Part shown: piece by piece, positions 1 to 8,031 of the stretch
How the letters are laid out: the number at the start of each line of letters is the position of its first letter
How positions within the stretch are numbered: the stretch's first letter is position 1
DNA from: Leptolyngbyaceae cyanobacterium RM1_1_2
Lineage (GTDB): Bacteria; Cyanobacteriota; Cyanobacteriia; Phormidesmidales; Phormidesmidaceae
Reading direction: 5' to 3'
DNA length: 39,753 nt
Assembly: GCA_012032345.1 (NCBI GenBank)
Contig: JAAUQI010000044.1
Span: 1 to 39,753 of the forward strand
Translations under genes and position numbers: made by a program
The notes under the pieces: generated by a model
The model's input: the letters and a program-made list of their open reading frames with translations, nothing else
Databases searched by the model: none
Told to the model about the DNA's origin: nothing

Positions 1-45
1 GAAACAACTTTCCTTAATTAAATAATCAAAATTTGCTTCAACGCT

Positions 46-131
46 GCATAACAACCTGGCTGGAGCGGACTGTTAAGGGATTTAGGTAGCATTCAAAAGT
101 TATTTGCAGCCGCTCAGCCAGAACGTTAGCT
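46..131 (+). repeat. attC recombination site A (integron cassette boundary)
   Basis: This is an imperfect palindrome with integron attC architecture. The inverse core GCATAAC (46-52) is followed by L'' CTGGCTGGAGCGG (56-68). Then come a central spacer, L' CCGCTCAGCCAG (110-121) and the core GTTAGCT (125-131). L'' and L' are reverse complements except for one unpaired G in L'', the extrahelical base that orients IntI recombination in known attC sites. The predicted G^TT cut is after base 125. Confidence 0.85.
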
Positions 132-183
132 GGCTCTATCCCGCCTGTGGGACATGCACAAAGCTTCCCTGTTCTCCGAAAGC

Positions 184-681
184 TCAAGCTAAATCAATCT
201 CGTTAACAAGTTGTAAAACGCTGTTATACAAAGGTTCTGCAACCCAAAATCCAGCTTCATTAATCAACGCATCCAATAGCGGTCTCACCCCATCAATCAA
301 GCCTTTACTTTTCGCTTCGACTAAGATTCCCAAGATACCTGTGTAGCGAAGATTTAGCCTGCTAGCAACTAACCGACCTCGGCGTTCATCAATCAAAACT
401 TGATCAGGCTGAATCTCAACTGCTAGAGCGATCGCTTCTGCTTCTCCAATATCAAGTTCATTACTCAGTGCTTCGACAAGGGTGCGATCGCTAACAGTAC
501 GAGTTTGAATCCAATCAAAGGTTTGTATTTCAGTCGCACCTGCAACGGGAAAATTTGGGTCAGTGAGTTCTCGATAAACAGCTTCGGGAATAATAACTGT
601 TCCGTACAGTTGACGAAGGAGATAGAGATGATTAATTGTAGCGAGGTTGTTAATGGGTGATGTGTCGCTGACAATAATCAC
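184..681 (-). CDS. DUF3368 PIN-like protein, probable toxin
   Basis: This is a 165-residue protein of the DUF3368 family, PIN-like putative RNases that usually pair with UPF0175 proteins. The N-terminus MIIVSDTSPINNL carries the first conserved Asp in a beta strand. A second acidic cluster sits in QVLIDERRGR, followed by the family's 'TGILGIL' stretch. The start overlaps the end of the UPF0175 gene by about 4 bp, as in translationally coupled toxin-antitoxin pairs. The pair lies inside integron cassette 1 and reads against the cassette direction, so it must use its own promoter. RNase activity is inferred from the family, not shown here. Confidence 0.85.
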   Translation of the reverse strand: MIIVSDTSPINNLATINHLYLLRQLYGTVIIPEAVYRELTDPNFPVAGATEIQTFDWIQTRTVSDRTLVEALSNELDIGEAEAIALAVEIQPDQVLIDERRGRLVASRLNLRYTGILGILVEAKSKGLIDGVRPLLDALINEAGFWVAEPLYNSVLQLVNEIDLA

Positions 682-923
682 AATCTGCCCATCTCCCGCA
701 GGTTCTGAATGTCCTGTTCAAAATCTTCCACCCCATAATGCACTGGTATGTGGCGACTAGCGAGTAGGTGTTGAAAGGCGACACGGTGCATTCCTGCAAA
801 TCGACTCGCTTGAGCAAGGGTAAGCTTTTCACGCTGAAAGAGCATGACGGCAATTTCCTGACGCATCTCAGCTTCAGTCATGCGAGTTGCAGTTAAAATT
901 TCGTCAGGGACAACAAGGCTCAT
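678..923 (-). CDS. UPF0175 family protein, probable antitoxin
   Basis: This protein of about 81 residues belongs to the UPF0175 family, small helix-turn-helix-like proteins that act as antitoxin partners of DUF3368. It starts MSLVVPDEILTATRM and contains the family segment 'LAQASRFAGMHRVAFQHLL', a likely DNA-binding helix pair. The ATG at 923 is chosen over an upstream in-frame TTG because AAGGA lies about 9 nt before it and because family members begin at this point. An AT-rich stretch around 930-955 could hold the -10 element. The gene precedes and slightly overlaps the toxin gene, so autoregulation is plausible. Confidence 0.85.
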   Translation of the reverse strand: MSLVVPDEILTATRMTEAEMRQEIAVMLFQREKLTLAQASRFAGMHRVAFQHLLASRHIPVHYGVEDFEQDIQNLREMGRL

Positions 924-999
924 CGCTACGTTCCTTACTACTATTCTTATTTTATGGCTATACCTCTGAGTCAGCAAATGTCTATGTTCCTGCCGATCC

Positions 1000-1085
1000 A
1001 GCTAACACTGCGTTGGTGCGGACGGCATAGAGGTTATCGGTGAGGGTTCGAGGTTATCTGCCGCCGCACAACTTCGACGTTAGAC
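1000..1085 (+). repeat. attC recombination site B
   Basis: The inverse core is AGCTAAC (1000-1006). L'' GTTGGTGCGG (1012-1021) pairs with L' CCGCACAAC (1064-1072) except for one extrahelical G, and the core is GTTAGAC (1079-1085). The central loop is nearly identical to that of site D at 4042-4127, which points to a shared attC lineage. Confidence 0.87.
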
Positions 1086-1170
1086 AGCCTTTATCTTTGC
1101 ACTCATCCTCTTACCCTCTTGAAAGCACGGAGATTAAGATAGAAGCACAAGTGCAGGCATTTGAAGAACA

Positions 1171-2115
1171 ATGAAATCCATTAATATCCAAATTTCAGAT
1201 GAACGTTGGTTGGGATTGCAAGCCAGAGCCGACAGGTGGGGAGTTTCAATCGAAGAGCTTTTGTCTAGAGTCGTTGAAAAGGTTGCACATGACCCTCATA
1301 AGCCTTTTGTACCTTGGCAACCCAAGAAGCGGGTTTTCATTGACACTAATGTTTTGGCATTAATTGTTGGCAACACATCACTAGGAAAATCTGTAATTAA
1401 GCATTTAGAAGATTCAGGCATTGAAGCTATTACTTTCTCAAAATGTGTATATGAGCTTTATTCACTTCTTAAAGGAACTACAAGTGACAGACGAGATAAA
1501 AAATCAAGGAATAATCATCCGTTGAAGGATTTTTTGCAGCCACAGATCAATGATATTGGTCAAAAGTTGTTTAGAAACACTAATATTGATCACAAAGCAA
1601 ATACATACTACTGGTTCGATTTGTGCGAGGAGTGGATGTGGTCGGATTATTTTGAGTCCTATGAAGAGCTTATTCAGAAGTACTGTGTGCAATCTGGACA
1701 AGAAGAAGCCAGAGAAATGTTAGCTCTTCAAAAGAATTTTGTTGATTGGAAGATAGCTCTAAGACAAGCCTTTTCAGAAGTCAACAAGAAAATCTCTGAC
1801 AATGGAGTAACAGTATTTCATTACTTTGAAGTTTTTGGTTCAGATTGGTATCAATTTGAAGGTTTCTCATGGGAGCAGGCTTTCGCTCAAGACTCCTTAC
1901 TCCCAAACGAGGATTTTGAGTTAGTCTTAGCTGCCATTGCTTTACAAGCCAATGCTTTTGTCACAAGTGATGATAGTGATTTAATATGGCGTGGAGGGTT
2001 AAGTTTAGGGCTTAATTCACCTCACATCTCTTTTTGTTGCCCTGAAAGAATTAAAGAGGCTATTGATACTGATTTTGCATTCCGATTCTATCGAAGAGAA
2101 CAAAAGAGTGAGTAG
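1171..2115 (+). CDS. RHH-PIN fusion protein (putative single-chain toxin-antitoxin-like)
   Basis: This is a 314-residue protein. Residues 1-36 (starting MKSINIQISDERW) resemble a ribbon-helix-helix or antitoxin-type segment. A PIN domain then begins at RVFIDTNVLAL with the first catalytic-type Asp and ends near 'NAFVTSDDSDLI' with the C-terminal acidic residues. The middle (about residues 90-220) is helical and not recognised. The gene fills cassette 2 and is clearly more AT-rich than the chromosomal genes to the right. Its last codons and stop are duplicated in tandem just downstream. PIN RNase function is inferred from motifs. Whether the N-terminal part inhibits or targets the PIN part is unknown. 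Confidence 0.75.
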   Translation: MKSINIQISDERWLGLQARADRWGVSIEELLSRVVEKVAHDPHKPFVPWQPKKRVFIDTNVLALIVGNTSLGKSVIKHLEDSGIEAITFSKCVYELYSLLKGTTSDRRDKKSRNNHPLKDFLQPQINDIGQKLFRNTNIDHKANTYYWFDLCEEWMWSDYFESYEELIQKYCVQSGQEEAREMLALQKNFVDWKIALRQAFSEVNKKISDNGVTVFHYFEVFGSDWYQFEGFSWEQAFAQDSLLPNEDFELVLAAIALQANAFVTSDDSDLIWRGGLSLGLNSPHISFCCPERIKEAIDTDFAFRFYRREQKSE

Positions 2116-2144
2116 CATCGAAGAGAACAAAAGAGTGAGTAGCA
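2091..2144 (+). repeat. Perfect 27-bp tandem duplication across a stop codon
   Basis: Bases 2091-2117 are repeated exactly at 2118-2144. The first copy holds the last codons and TAG stop of the RHH-PIN gene, so the second copy is a non-coding echo of the gene's 3' end. It may reflect replication slippage. Confidence 0.9.
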
Positions 2145-2178
2145 CAGTATGACTTAACAAGACTGAGCATCACCGACT

Positions 2179-2265
2179 GTCTAACAATTCGGGTGCAGCG
2201 GATTGCCCGGAGCCGCTTGGGTTGGATGCAAAGCTCTCTGCAACCGCTGACCCGAAACGTTGTAC
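2179..2265 (+). repeat. attC recombination site C
   Basis: The inverse core is GTCTAAC (2179-2185). L'' TTCGGGTGCAGCGG (2188-2201) is the reverse complement of L' CCGCTGACCCGAA (2244-2256) except for one extra G, and the core is GTTGTAC (2259-2265). The start CTAACAATTCG matches the inverse core and L'' of well-known resistance-cassette attC sites. Confidence 0.88.
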
Positions 2266-2540
2266 CGCTTGAGATGGAGGTTCTTGTTTTCTAGTTTTCT
2301 CTATCCTCTACCACTTCTGCCCAGATTGTGATATTTTCTAAATTATTGAAGGGGAGTAGCTAGGGCTATATCAGCCCGTTATCTGAATCAACATACTGGC
2401 GATGAGCCTGGTTCAGGTAGCAAATTGGCTTTCTAATTTGTCAGCGAGACCTTCACTAAGTCCACGGGAAGAGTGGGCTTGGTGGGGTCTTTTTAGATAT
2501 CCGTCATGCCTGCTCAACTCGCTACTAGCTGGAGTAGTGC

Positions 2541-3164
2541 ATGAACTTTTTGACGGGTTTTACATCCGGGTTGTTGCTGATTACGCTCTCAGAGCTTGGC
2601 GACAAAACCTTTTTTATTGGCGCTATTTTAGCCATGCGCCATCCCCGGCGGTGGGTATTTCTGGGGGTAACGACGGCGTTGGCGATCATGACCTTATTTT
2701 CGGTCTGGATTGGTCAACTGGCATCGTTTTTTCCCAAACACTATGTTCAAGGCATTGCCGTAGCGCTGTTTATTGGCTTCGGGTTAAAACTGCTTTATGA
2801 TGCCAGCCGCATGTCTGGCAAAGAGACTCTAGATGGGGAACAGGCCGAAGCCCTAGAAGCGGTTGAGCATCGAGAGCAGGGCATCGCCACTTGGTCGGCC
2901 AGAGCCGTGGTGATGGAAGCTTTTACCCTCACTTTTGTTGCTGAATGGGGCGATCGCACCCAAATTGCCACCATTACCCTGGCCTCTTCCCACCATCCCT
3001 ATGGTGTGCTGTTGGGAGCCATCTTGGGACATGCTATCTGTACCGCCATTGCAGTAGCCTGCGGCAAACTCATTGCTGGGCGCATTTCCGAGCGCCTGAT
3101 GACAGCTCTGGGTGGTGCCTTGTTTATCGGTTTTGGCATCCTTGCTGCCATAGAAAGCGCTTAA
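2541..3164 (+). CDS. TMEM165/GDT1 family cation (Mn2+/Ca2+) exporter
   Basis: This is a 207-residue integral membrane protein with the two signature motifs of the TMEM165/GDT1 (UPF0016) family: ELGDKT at residues 18-23 and EWGDRT at 135-140. They lie in two pseudo-symmetric three-helix halves joined by an acidic hydrophilic loop (about 92-116). Cyanobacterial members such as Mnx of Synechocystis export manganese and protect against Mn overload. The acidic residues of the motifs form the cation site. It is the first gene of cassette 3, 59 bp before the cytochrome gene, so the two are probably co-transcribed. A longer overlapping frame from 2402 is rejected as noncoding. Confidence 0.9.
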   Translation: MNFLTGFTSGLLLITLSELGDKTFFIGAILAMRHPRRWVFLGVTTALAIMTLFSVWIGQLASFFPKHYVQGIAVALFIGFGLKLLYDASRMSGKETLDGEQAEALEAVEHREQGIATWSARAVVMEAFTLTFVAEWGDRTQIATITLASSHHPYGVLLGAILGHAICTAIAVACGKLIAGRISERLMTALGGALFIGFGILAAIESA

Positions 3165-3223
3165 TTATCACCTGTTATTGCTTGAGACGTTTGATTCAAC
3201 CTTAGATCCAATTCACTAAAACG

Positions 3224-3943
3224 ATGATCAAGAAGACTTCCCCCTCCCGTCCCTATCAACCGTTCCTCCTGCGGGTTTTGCATGGCCTGACGGAACTGTG
3301 CCTGATTGCCGCCATTCTGACGGCCTATTGGACCTACGACACCTACGACGGGCGCTGGGGACGCATTCCCCTGCCTGCTTATCAGAACATTGAGGGGATC
3401 CACGGCACCTTCGGATTATGGACTTTGCTGGTATTCCCGGCCTTTGTGATCTACGCCTTTCACCGGGGACAGAAGCGGCTGATGCAGTCTGATTCTCTGA
3501 GCAAGTTGACTCAGGTAGGCAAACCCATTTGGTGGTACACCTTGAATCGTGTGACCAACACCCTGGCCCTGCTGGCGTTAACCTTTGCCCTATTCAGCGG
3601 CAAGATGATGGACGAGACCTGGTTGCCTGAAGGAAAGTTACATCATTTCTGGTATTATACTCACCTGGTTTCGTGGTTGGTGATGGTGGGCGCGATCGCG
3701 CTGCACCTGCTGATAAATGCTAAGGTGGGCGGATCTCCATTGCTGCTGTCAATGTTGACCTGGCAGTTTCGTGACAAAGATAGCCCCACCCTCTGGCCAG
3801 CTCATGTCTCCCAGTGGTGGTCACAGGTTCAGCAAGGAGCTTGGACAAATTGGTTCCAACCAATGACAGCGATGATCGTCCTGGAAATTCTGATTCTGGT
3901 GACTATCGTGGCTGGCTGGATTATTCCGCTATTTAAGTATTAG
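3224..3943 (+). CDS. Cytochrome b561/b6-like membrane protein
   Basis: This is a 239-residue protein with about five hydrophobic segments and histidines placed as haem ligands: H20 in the first helix, H60 and H80 around the second, H140/H141/H147 and H161 in later helices. This fits the broad cytochrome b561 / Ni-dehydrogenase b-type group, which moves electrons across a membrane. It has the same orientation as the upstream cation exporter and shares cassette 3 with it. The redox partner is unknown, and the assignment rests on topology and His spacing. Confidence 0.7.
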   Translation: MIKKTSPSRPYQPFLLRVLHGLTELCLIAAILTAYWTYDTYDGRWGRIPLPAYQNIEGIHGTFGLWTLLVFPAFVIYAFHRGQKRLMQSDSLSKLTQVGKPIWWYTLNRVTNTLALLALTFALFSGKMMDETWLPEGKLHHFWYYTHLVSWLVMVGAIALHLLINAKVGGSPLLLSMLTWQFRDKDSPTLWPAHVSQWWSQVQQGAWTNWFQPMTAMIVLEILILVTIVAGWIIPLFKY

Positions 3944-4041
3944 CTTCAAGCGTCAAGGGGAAATTGGCAAAGACTGTTCATCATCGCTGTTTTCCCCTTG
4001 AATTGCTAGTGAAGCTTCTCTCAGCACCTTGACTTACAGCG

Positions 4042-4127
4042 GTACAACACTTCGTTGGTGCGGACGGCACAAAGGTTATTGGTGGATATTCGAGGTTATT
4101 TGCCGCCGCACAACTTCACCGTTAGCC
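4042..4127 (+). repeat. attC recombination site D
   Basis: The inverse core is GTACAAC (4042-4048). L'' GTTGGTGCGG (4054-4063) pairs with L' CCGCACAAC (4106-4114) except for one extrahelical G, and the core is GTTAGCC (4121-4127). The inverse core is the exact complement of the core of site C. Confidence 0.88.
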
Positions 4128-4284
4128 TTCTGGGTTGGATGCATATTCCTGTAATAGCTAAGAAATAGTTCCGACTTAATTTTTTAGCTAGCACCTAAAA
4201 GCTATAGTTCTCCACAATAGGAGTTGCCACCTGTAAGAGTGATGCGTTATCAGGAGAAGGTGTGTCTAGCCTTTGGAGGATGTG

Positions 4285-7069
4285 ATGCTCATTCAGAATC
4301 CCACACGTTTTTATCATGCACTTCCTGAGCATGAAGTCATAAAGAGTTTTCGTAGCAGTGCAGAGACTGGGTTAGCCCCTGAAGAGGTTGCTCGCCGCTA
4401 CGAACAGTATGGTTGGAACGAATTGCAATTTAAGCCAGGAAAACCAGCATGGTTAAGGTTTTTGTTGCAATTTCATCAGCCGCTCCTCTATATTTTGCTG
4501 CTGGCTGGAATCGTAAAGGCGTTTTTAGGCTCCTGGACTAATGCAGCCGTAATCTGGGGAGTCACACTGATTAACGCCATTATTGGCTATGTGCAAGAAG
4601 CCAAGGCGGAAGGGGCGATCGCCTCCCTTGCCAAAGCCGTCACTACCGAAACCACCGTATTGCGGGAGGGGCAACCCCTGCGGATTCCTTCGCGGGAACT
4701 GGTTCCAGGGGATTTGGTTTCGCTGGCATCTGGTGATAAGGTTCCGGCAGATTTGCGGTTGTTGCGGGTTCGCAACTTACAGGCAGATGAATCAGCCCTG
4801 ACGGGAGAATCCGTTCCGGTGGAGAAATCAGTCGAAGTTCTCACTGCGGATGCGCCCCTTGCCGAACGTCGCAACATGGCTTATGCAGGTAGTTTTGTCA
4901 CCTTTGGGCAGGGACAGGGTATTGTGGTGGCGACTGCCAATGCCACTGAAGTAGGGCAGATTTCTCAGTCGATGGAGAATCGAGTCAGTCTGAGTACACC
5001 CCTGACCCGCAAGTTTGAGAAATTCAGCCACACCTTACTTTATATCATCTTGACCCTGGCAACTTTCACCTTTGTCGTTGGGCTGGGGCAGGGAGAGTCC
5101 TGGATTAAGATGTTTGAGGCAGCAGTGGCATTGGCAGTCAGCGCCATTCCCGAAGGGCTACCTGCTGTCGTGACGATTACCCTGGCGATCGGAGTCAACC
5201 GCATGGCAAAACGCAACGCCATCATTCGCAAATTGCCAGCGGTAGAGGCATTGGGCAGTGCTACGGTGATTTGCTCCGACAAAACCGGGACGCTAACTGA
5301 AAACCAGATGACCGTCCAGGCAATTTATGCGGGAGGGCAGCACTACCGCGTTACTGGTGGCGGCTATAGTCCCAAGGGTGATATTACTCCGGGCAATGGC
5401 AGGAATCAAATCGCTTTTGTAGAAGCAGAAATCCCCGCTGTTTTAGCGGAGTGTTTGATAGCAGGGGTCTTGTGCAATGACTCCCATTTAAAACAAACCG
5501 GAGCAGACTGGGCAGTGGTGGGCGATCCAACGGAAGGAGCCTTAATTACCGTGGCTGAAAAAGCAGGGTTGAGTCAAGTCGGGCTGACGGCAGCGAAACC
5601 TCGCCTGGATGGCATTCCGTTTGAGTCAGACTATCAGTACATGGCGACTTTGCACGATACCGAGCCTCGGATGATTTATGTCAAAGGATCGGTGGAGGCT
5701 TTGCTCAGTCGGTGTACCCAGATGCTGGATGCCCAGGGACAAGCAATCGCCCTCGATGCTGCCCAAATCAAACAAGAGGTAGAGATCATGGCAGGTCAGG
5801 GCTTACGAGTGCTGGCGTTTGCCCAAAAAGCAGCAGTGGCACATCAGCACGCGATCGACCATGAGGACATTGCCACCGACTTAGTTTTCTGGGCTTACAG
5901 GGCATGATCGATCCGCCCCGTCCGGAGGCGATCGCGGCGGTTCACGCCTGTCAGTCAGCGGGCATCCAAGTCAAGATGATTACAGGTGATCACATTGCCA
6001 CGGCACGGGCGATCGCGCAACGAATGGGAATTCAAACTGCTACTGGGGTGGTGGCATTGGCAGGGCAACAATTAGCCCAAATGAATGAGCAGGACATGCA
6101 GCAAGCAGCGGCGGAAGGTTCAGTCTTTGCGAGAGTTGCCCCAGCTCAAAAGCTGCAACTGGTGGAAGCGCTCCAAGCCAAGGGCAACATCGTGGCTATG
6201 ACAGGCGATGGCGTAAATGATGCCCCTGCGCTTAAACAAGCAGACATTGGCATTGCAATGGGTAAAGGTGGCACGGAAGTTGCGCGGGAATCGGCTGCCA
6301 TGTTGTTGACCGATGATAATTTTGCTTCCATCGAAGCTGCTGTGGAGGAAGGACGGACTGTGTATCAAAACTTGCGGAAAGCGATCGCTTTTCTGCTGCC
6401 TGTTAATGGTGGAGAATCCATGACGATTTTGATCAGTGCTTTGTTGGCGCGGGAATTGCCGATTTTATCCTTGCAAGTTCTCTGGCTGAATATGATCAAC
6501 TCCATCACGATGACGGTTCCCCTAGCCTTTGAACCGAAATCCCTGGGGACGATGCAACAGCCACCCCGCAACCCCAATGAACCCTTACTAACTCCCAAAT
6601 TACTCCGCCGCATTCTGGTTGTATCGGTCTTTAATTGGATTTTGATTTTCGGACTCTTTGAATGGTCAAAGTCCACAACGGGAGATGTTGCGGTGGCGCG
6701 AACAATGGCGATTCAAGCTCTGGTTGCGGCTCGAATTGTCTATTTAGTGAGCATCAGCAATTGGGTGCGAATATTGTCCAGTATGTTCGCGGTCGAGCTA
6801 ATGCGATTGCCAATGCCCCTATCCTCATGATGGGGATTGTTACTGCAACAGTCCTACAAATCCTGTTTAGTCAATGGGGTGTGATGAATACCTTATTTGC
6901 TACGGCTCCCCTGACTTGGCAGCAATGGTTGATTTGCTTGCTCCCGATACTACCTATGATCCCAACAGCACTTTGGGTTAATCGGATTGATTCCCCCAAT
7001 CCGGTGCCACAAGAAATTGTTAGAGGCGGTAACAAAAAGGCTAACAATTCAAATGCAGCGGACGGTTGA
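4285..7069 (+). CDS. Cation-transporting P-type ATPase (P2 type), two frameshifts
   Basis: Reconstructed over three frames, this is a protein of about 928 residues with full P2-ATPase architecture. It has an N-terminal cation-ATPase domain, ALTGESVPVEKS in the actuator domain, IPEGLPAVV in TM4, the phosphorylation motif DKTGTLTEN (Asp near residue 332), the hinge motif MTGDGVNDAP and C-terminal membrane helices. The family is SERCA/PacL/Na+-type; the ion cannot be fixed. The ATG at 4285 follows GGAGG at 4275-4279. One T is missing in the run 5885-5888, where DLVF should continue LGLQGMIDPP. One C is missing near 6756-6759, where SIS should continue QLGANIVQ. The last codons run into attC site E. 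It fills cassette 4, which is very large for an integron cassette. Confidence 0.88.
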
Positions 7070-7125
7070 AAGGTGCTGGTGTTGAGTTCAAGGTTAGCTG
7101 CCGCCGCTGATTTGAGCCGTTAGCG
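7039..7125 (+). repeat. attC recombination site E
   Basis: The inverse core is GGCTAAC (7039-7045). L'' TTCAAATGCAGCGG (7048-7061) is complementary to L' CCGCTGATTTGA (7104-7115) except for one extra G, and the core is GTTAGCG (7119-7125). The site overlaps the last codons of the P-type ATPase. Confidence 0.88.
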
Positions 7126-7300
7126 CGCTAGACCTCGGTTGGGGTGCATTTGTAAGCGTATCTGTAGGTGTTGATGCTCAAGTAGGTAAAATTTTTCGAT
7201 TGGGACATAGTTCGGAGATTATAGACAAGGCGCGAACGACCAGACGTTGAGGTTCTTAATCAATTCTTTGCCCGTTCATAAGCGACGATCTTTTAGGATG

Positions 7301-7341
7301 ATGCTAAGGTTATTTGCCGCCGCTCACTTTAGCCGTTAGGC
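7301..7341 (+). repeat. Half attC site F (3' half only)
   Basis: L' CCGCTCACTTTAG (7320-7332) and the core GTTAGGC (7335-7341) are preceded by the same AGGTTATTTGCCGCCGC stretch seen in sites B and D. No complementary L'' or inverse core (expected CGCTAAC) is found upstream, so the 5' half is missing or replaced. The 7126-7300 stretch between sites E and F holds no convincing gene. Confidence 0.65.
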
Positions 7342-7356
7342 TGAGGTATGTAGGGT

Positions 7357-7869
7357 ATGAAACAGTCAGGAAAGCTTTTCTTCTTTTGTGGAAAGATGGC
7401 AGCGGGAAAATCGACCCTCGCAAGAGAAATAGCGCGGCGAGAGGATGCGGTTTTGATGGTACAAGACGAGTTAATGCTTAAGTTGTTTCCGGGCGAAGTC
7501 GTAGACATTCCTAGTTTTGTCAAATATTCATCAAGGCTGAGAGATGCTCTTGCGGCGCACATATGCTCACTGCTGTCGAAGGGTATATCTGTTGTGCTCG
7601 ATTTTCCCGGCAACACAAAAACACAGCGGGCCTGGTTTCGGGAGCTATTTGAAAATGCGAACGCCGCTCATGAGCTGCACTACATTGATGTCACTGACGA
7701 GTTGTGCAAGCTTCAGCTGCGAGAGCGGAGCAAGGAGCTTGCTCAAGGCTTCGCTTTCACGAGCGATGCTGAATTTGACGCCCTTACGAAGCATTTTCAG
7801 GTACCCTCACCTGATGAAAACTTTAATGTCATTCGCTATCAGCGTAGCCGCAGAGGGCAATCAAGATGA
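7357..7869 (+). CDS. AAA/zeta-toxin-like P-loop ATPase or kinase (cassette gene)
   Basis: This is a 170-residue P-loop protein. Walker A FCGKMAAGKST lies at about residues 10-20, a Walker-B-like segment is VVLDFPG, and an Arg-rich lid is LQLRERSKEL. It resembles the small 'AAA family ATPase' group related to chloramphenicol phosphotransferase and zeta-toxin kinases, which phosphorylate small molecules. The ATG lies 16 bp after the attC half-site core, as usual for a cassette gene. The substrate is unknown. No attC is visible after the gene, so it is the distal end of the array. Confidence 0.8.
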   Translation: MKQSGKLFFFCGKMAAGKSTLAREIARREDAVLMVQDELMLKLFPGEVVDIPSFVKYSSRLRDALAAHICSLLSKGISVVLDFPGNTKTQRAWFRELFENANAAHELHYIDVTDELCKLQLRERSKELAQGFAFTSDAEFDALTKHFQVPSPDENFNVIRYQRSRRGQSR

Positions 7870-7907
7870 CCCAGCTTCTGGACGAGTTTAGACCGCAAGC
7901 AGTCAGA

Positions 7908-7943
7908 GAGTTCAGGCAAAGCCAGTGACCCTGCTCTGAACTC
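7908..7943. repeat. Inverted repeat between kinase gene and dnaN
   Basis: GAGTTCAG (7908-7915) and CTGAACTC (7936-7943) can form an 8-bp stem. It could end convergent transcription or be a worn relic of the last cassette end. It lacks the attC core sequences and a T-run. Confidence 0.4.
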
Positions 7944-8010
7944 GCTAGAGCAGACTGATTAACCGAACTGGCTAATGATTATGTCGGGTACAGCCTGGAC
8001 TGATTTTCGA

Positions 8011-8031
8011 CGTAGCTAGATTTTAGCTACG
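8011..8031. terminator. Stem-loop at the 3' end of dnaN
   Basis: CGTAGCTA (8011-8018) and TAGCTACG (8024-8031) form a perfect 8-bp stem with a 5-nt loop that overlaps the dnaN stop codon. There is no clear T-run on the minus strand, so a canonical intrinsic terminator is uncertain. Confidence 0.4.

Larger units (their letters stand above)
126..7335 (+). mobile_element. Integron-type gene cassette array (at least five cassettes, no integrase in window)
   Basis: Five full attC sites and one half site lie in the same orientation. With cuts at G^TT they delimit cassettes of 954 bp (126-1079), 1180 bp (1080-2259), 1862 bp (2260-4121), 2998 bp (4122-7119) and 216 bp (7120-7335), followed by a last partial cassette with the kinase gene. 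For cassettes 1 to 4 the left core is the exact reverse complement of the inverse core at the right end: GTTAGCT/AGCTAAC, GTTAGAC/GTCTAAC, GTTGTAC/GTACAAC and GTTAGCC/GGCTAAC. This is expected if each was once a free circle with one matched attC. The array could be a CALIN or the distal end of an integron whose intI lies left of base 1. Confidence 0.85.

Noticed and set aside
2402-2800. A 132-codon frame overlapping the start of the TMEM165/GDT1 gene
   Set aside because: It is out of frame with the well-supported exporter and has no recognisable protein pattern.
4285-7069. Calling the P-type ATPase a true pseudogene
   Set aside because: Only two single-base losses, all motifs intact, and the same kind of loss occurs in many unrelated genes here.
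7870-8010. A further attC after the kinase gene
   Set aside because: The expected inverse core GCCTAAC and an L''/L' pair are missing; only a simple 8-bp inverted repeat is seen.
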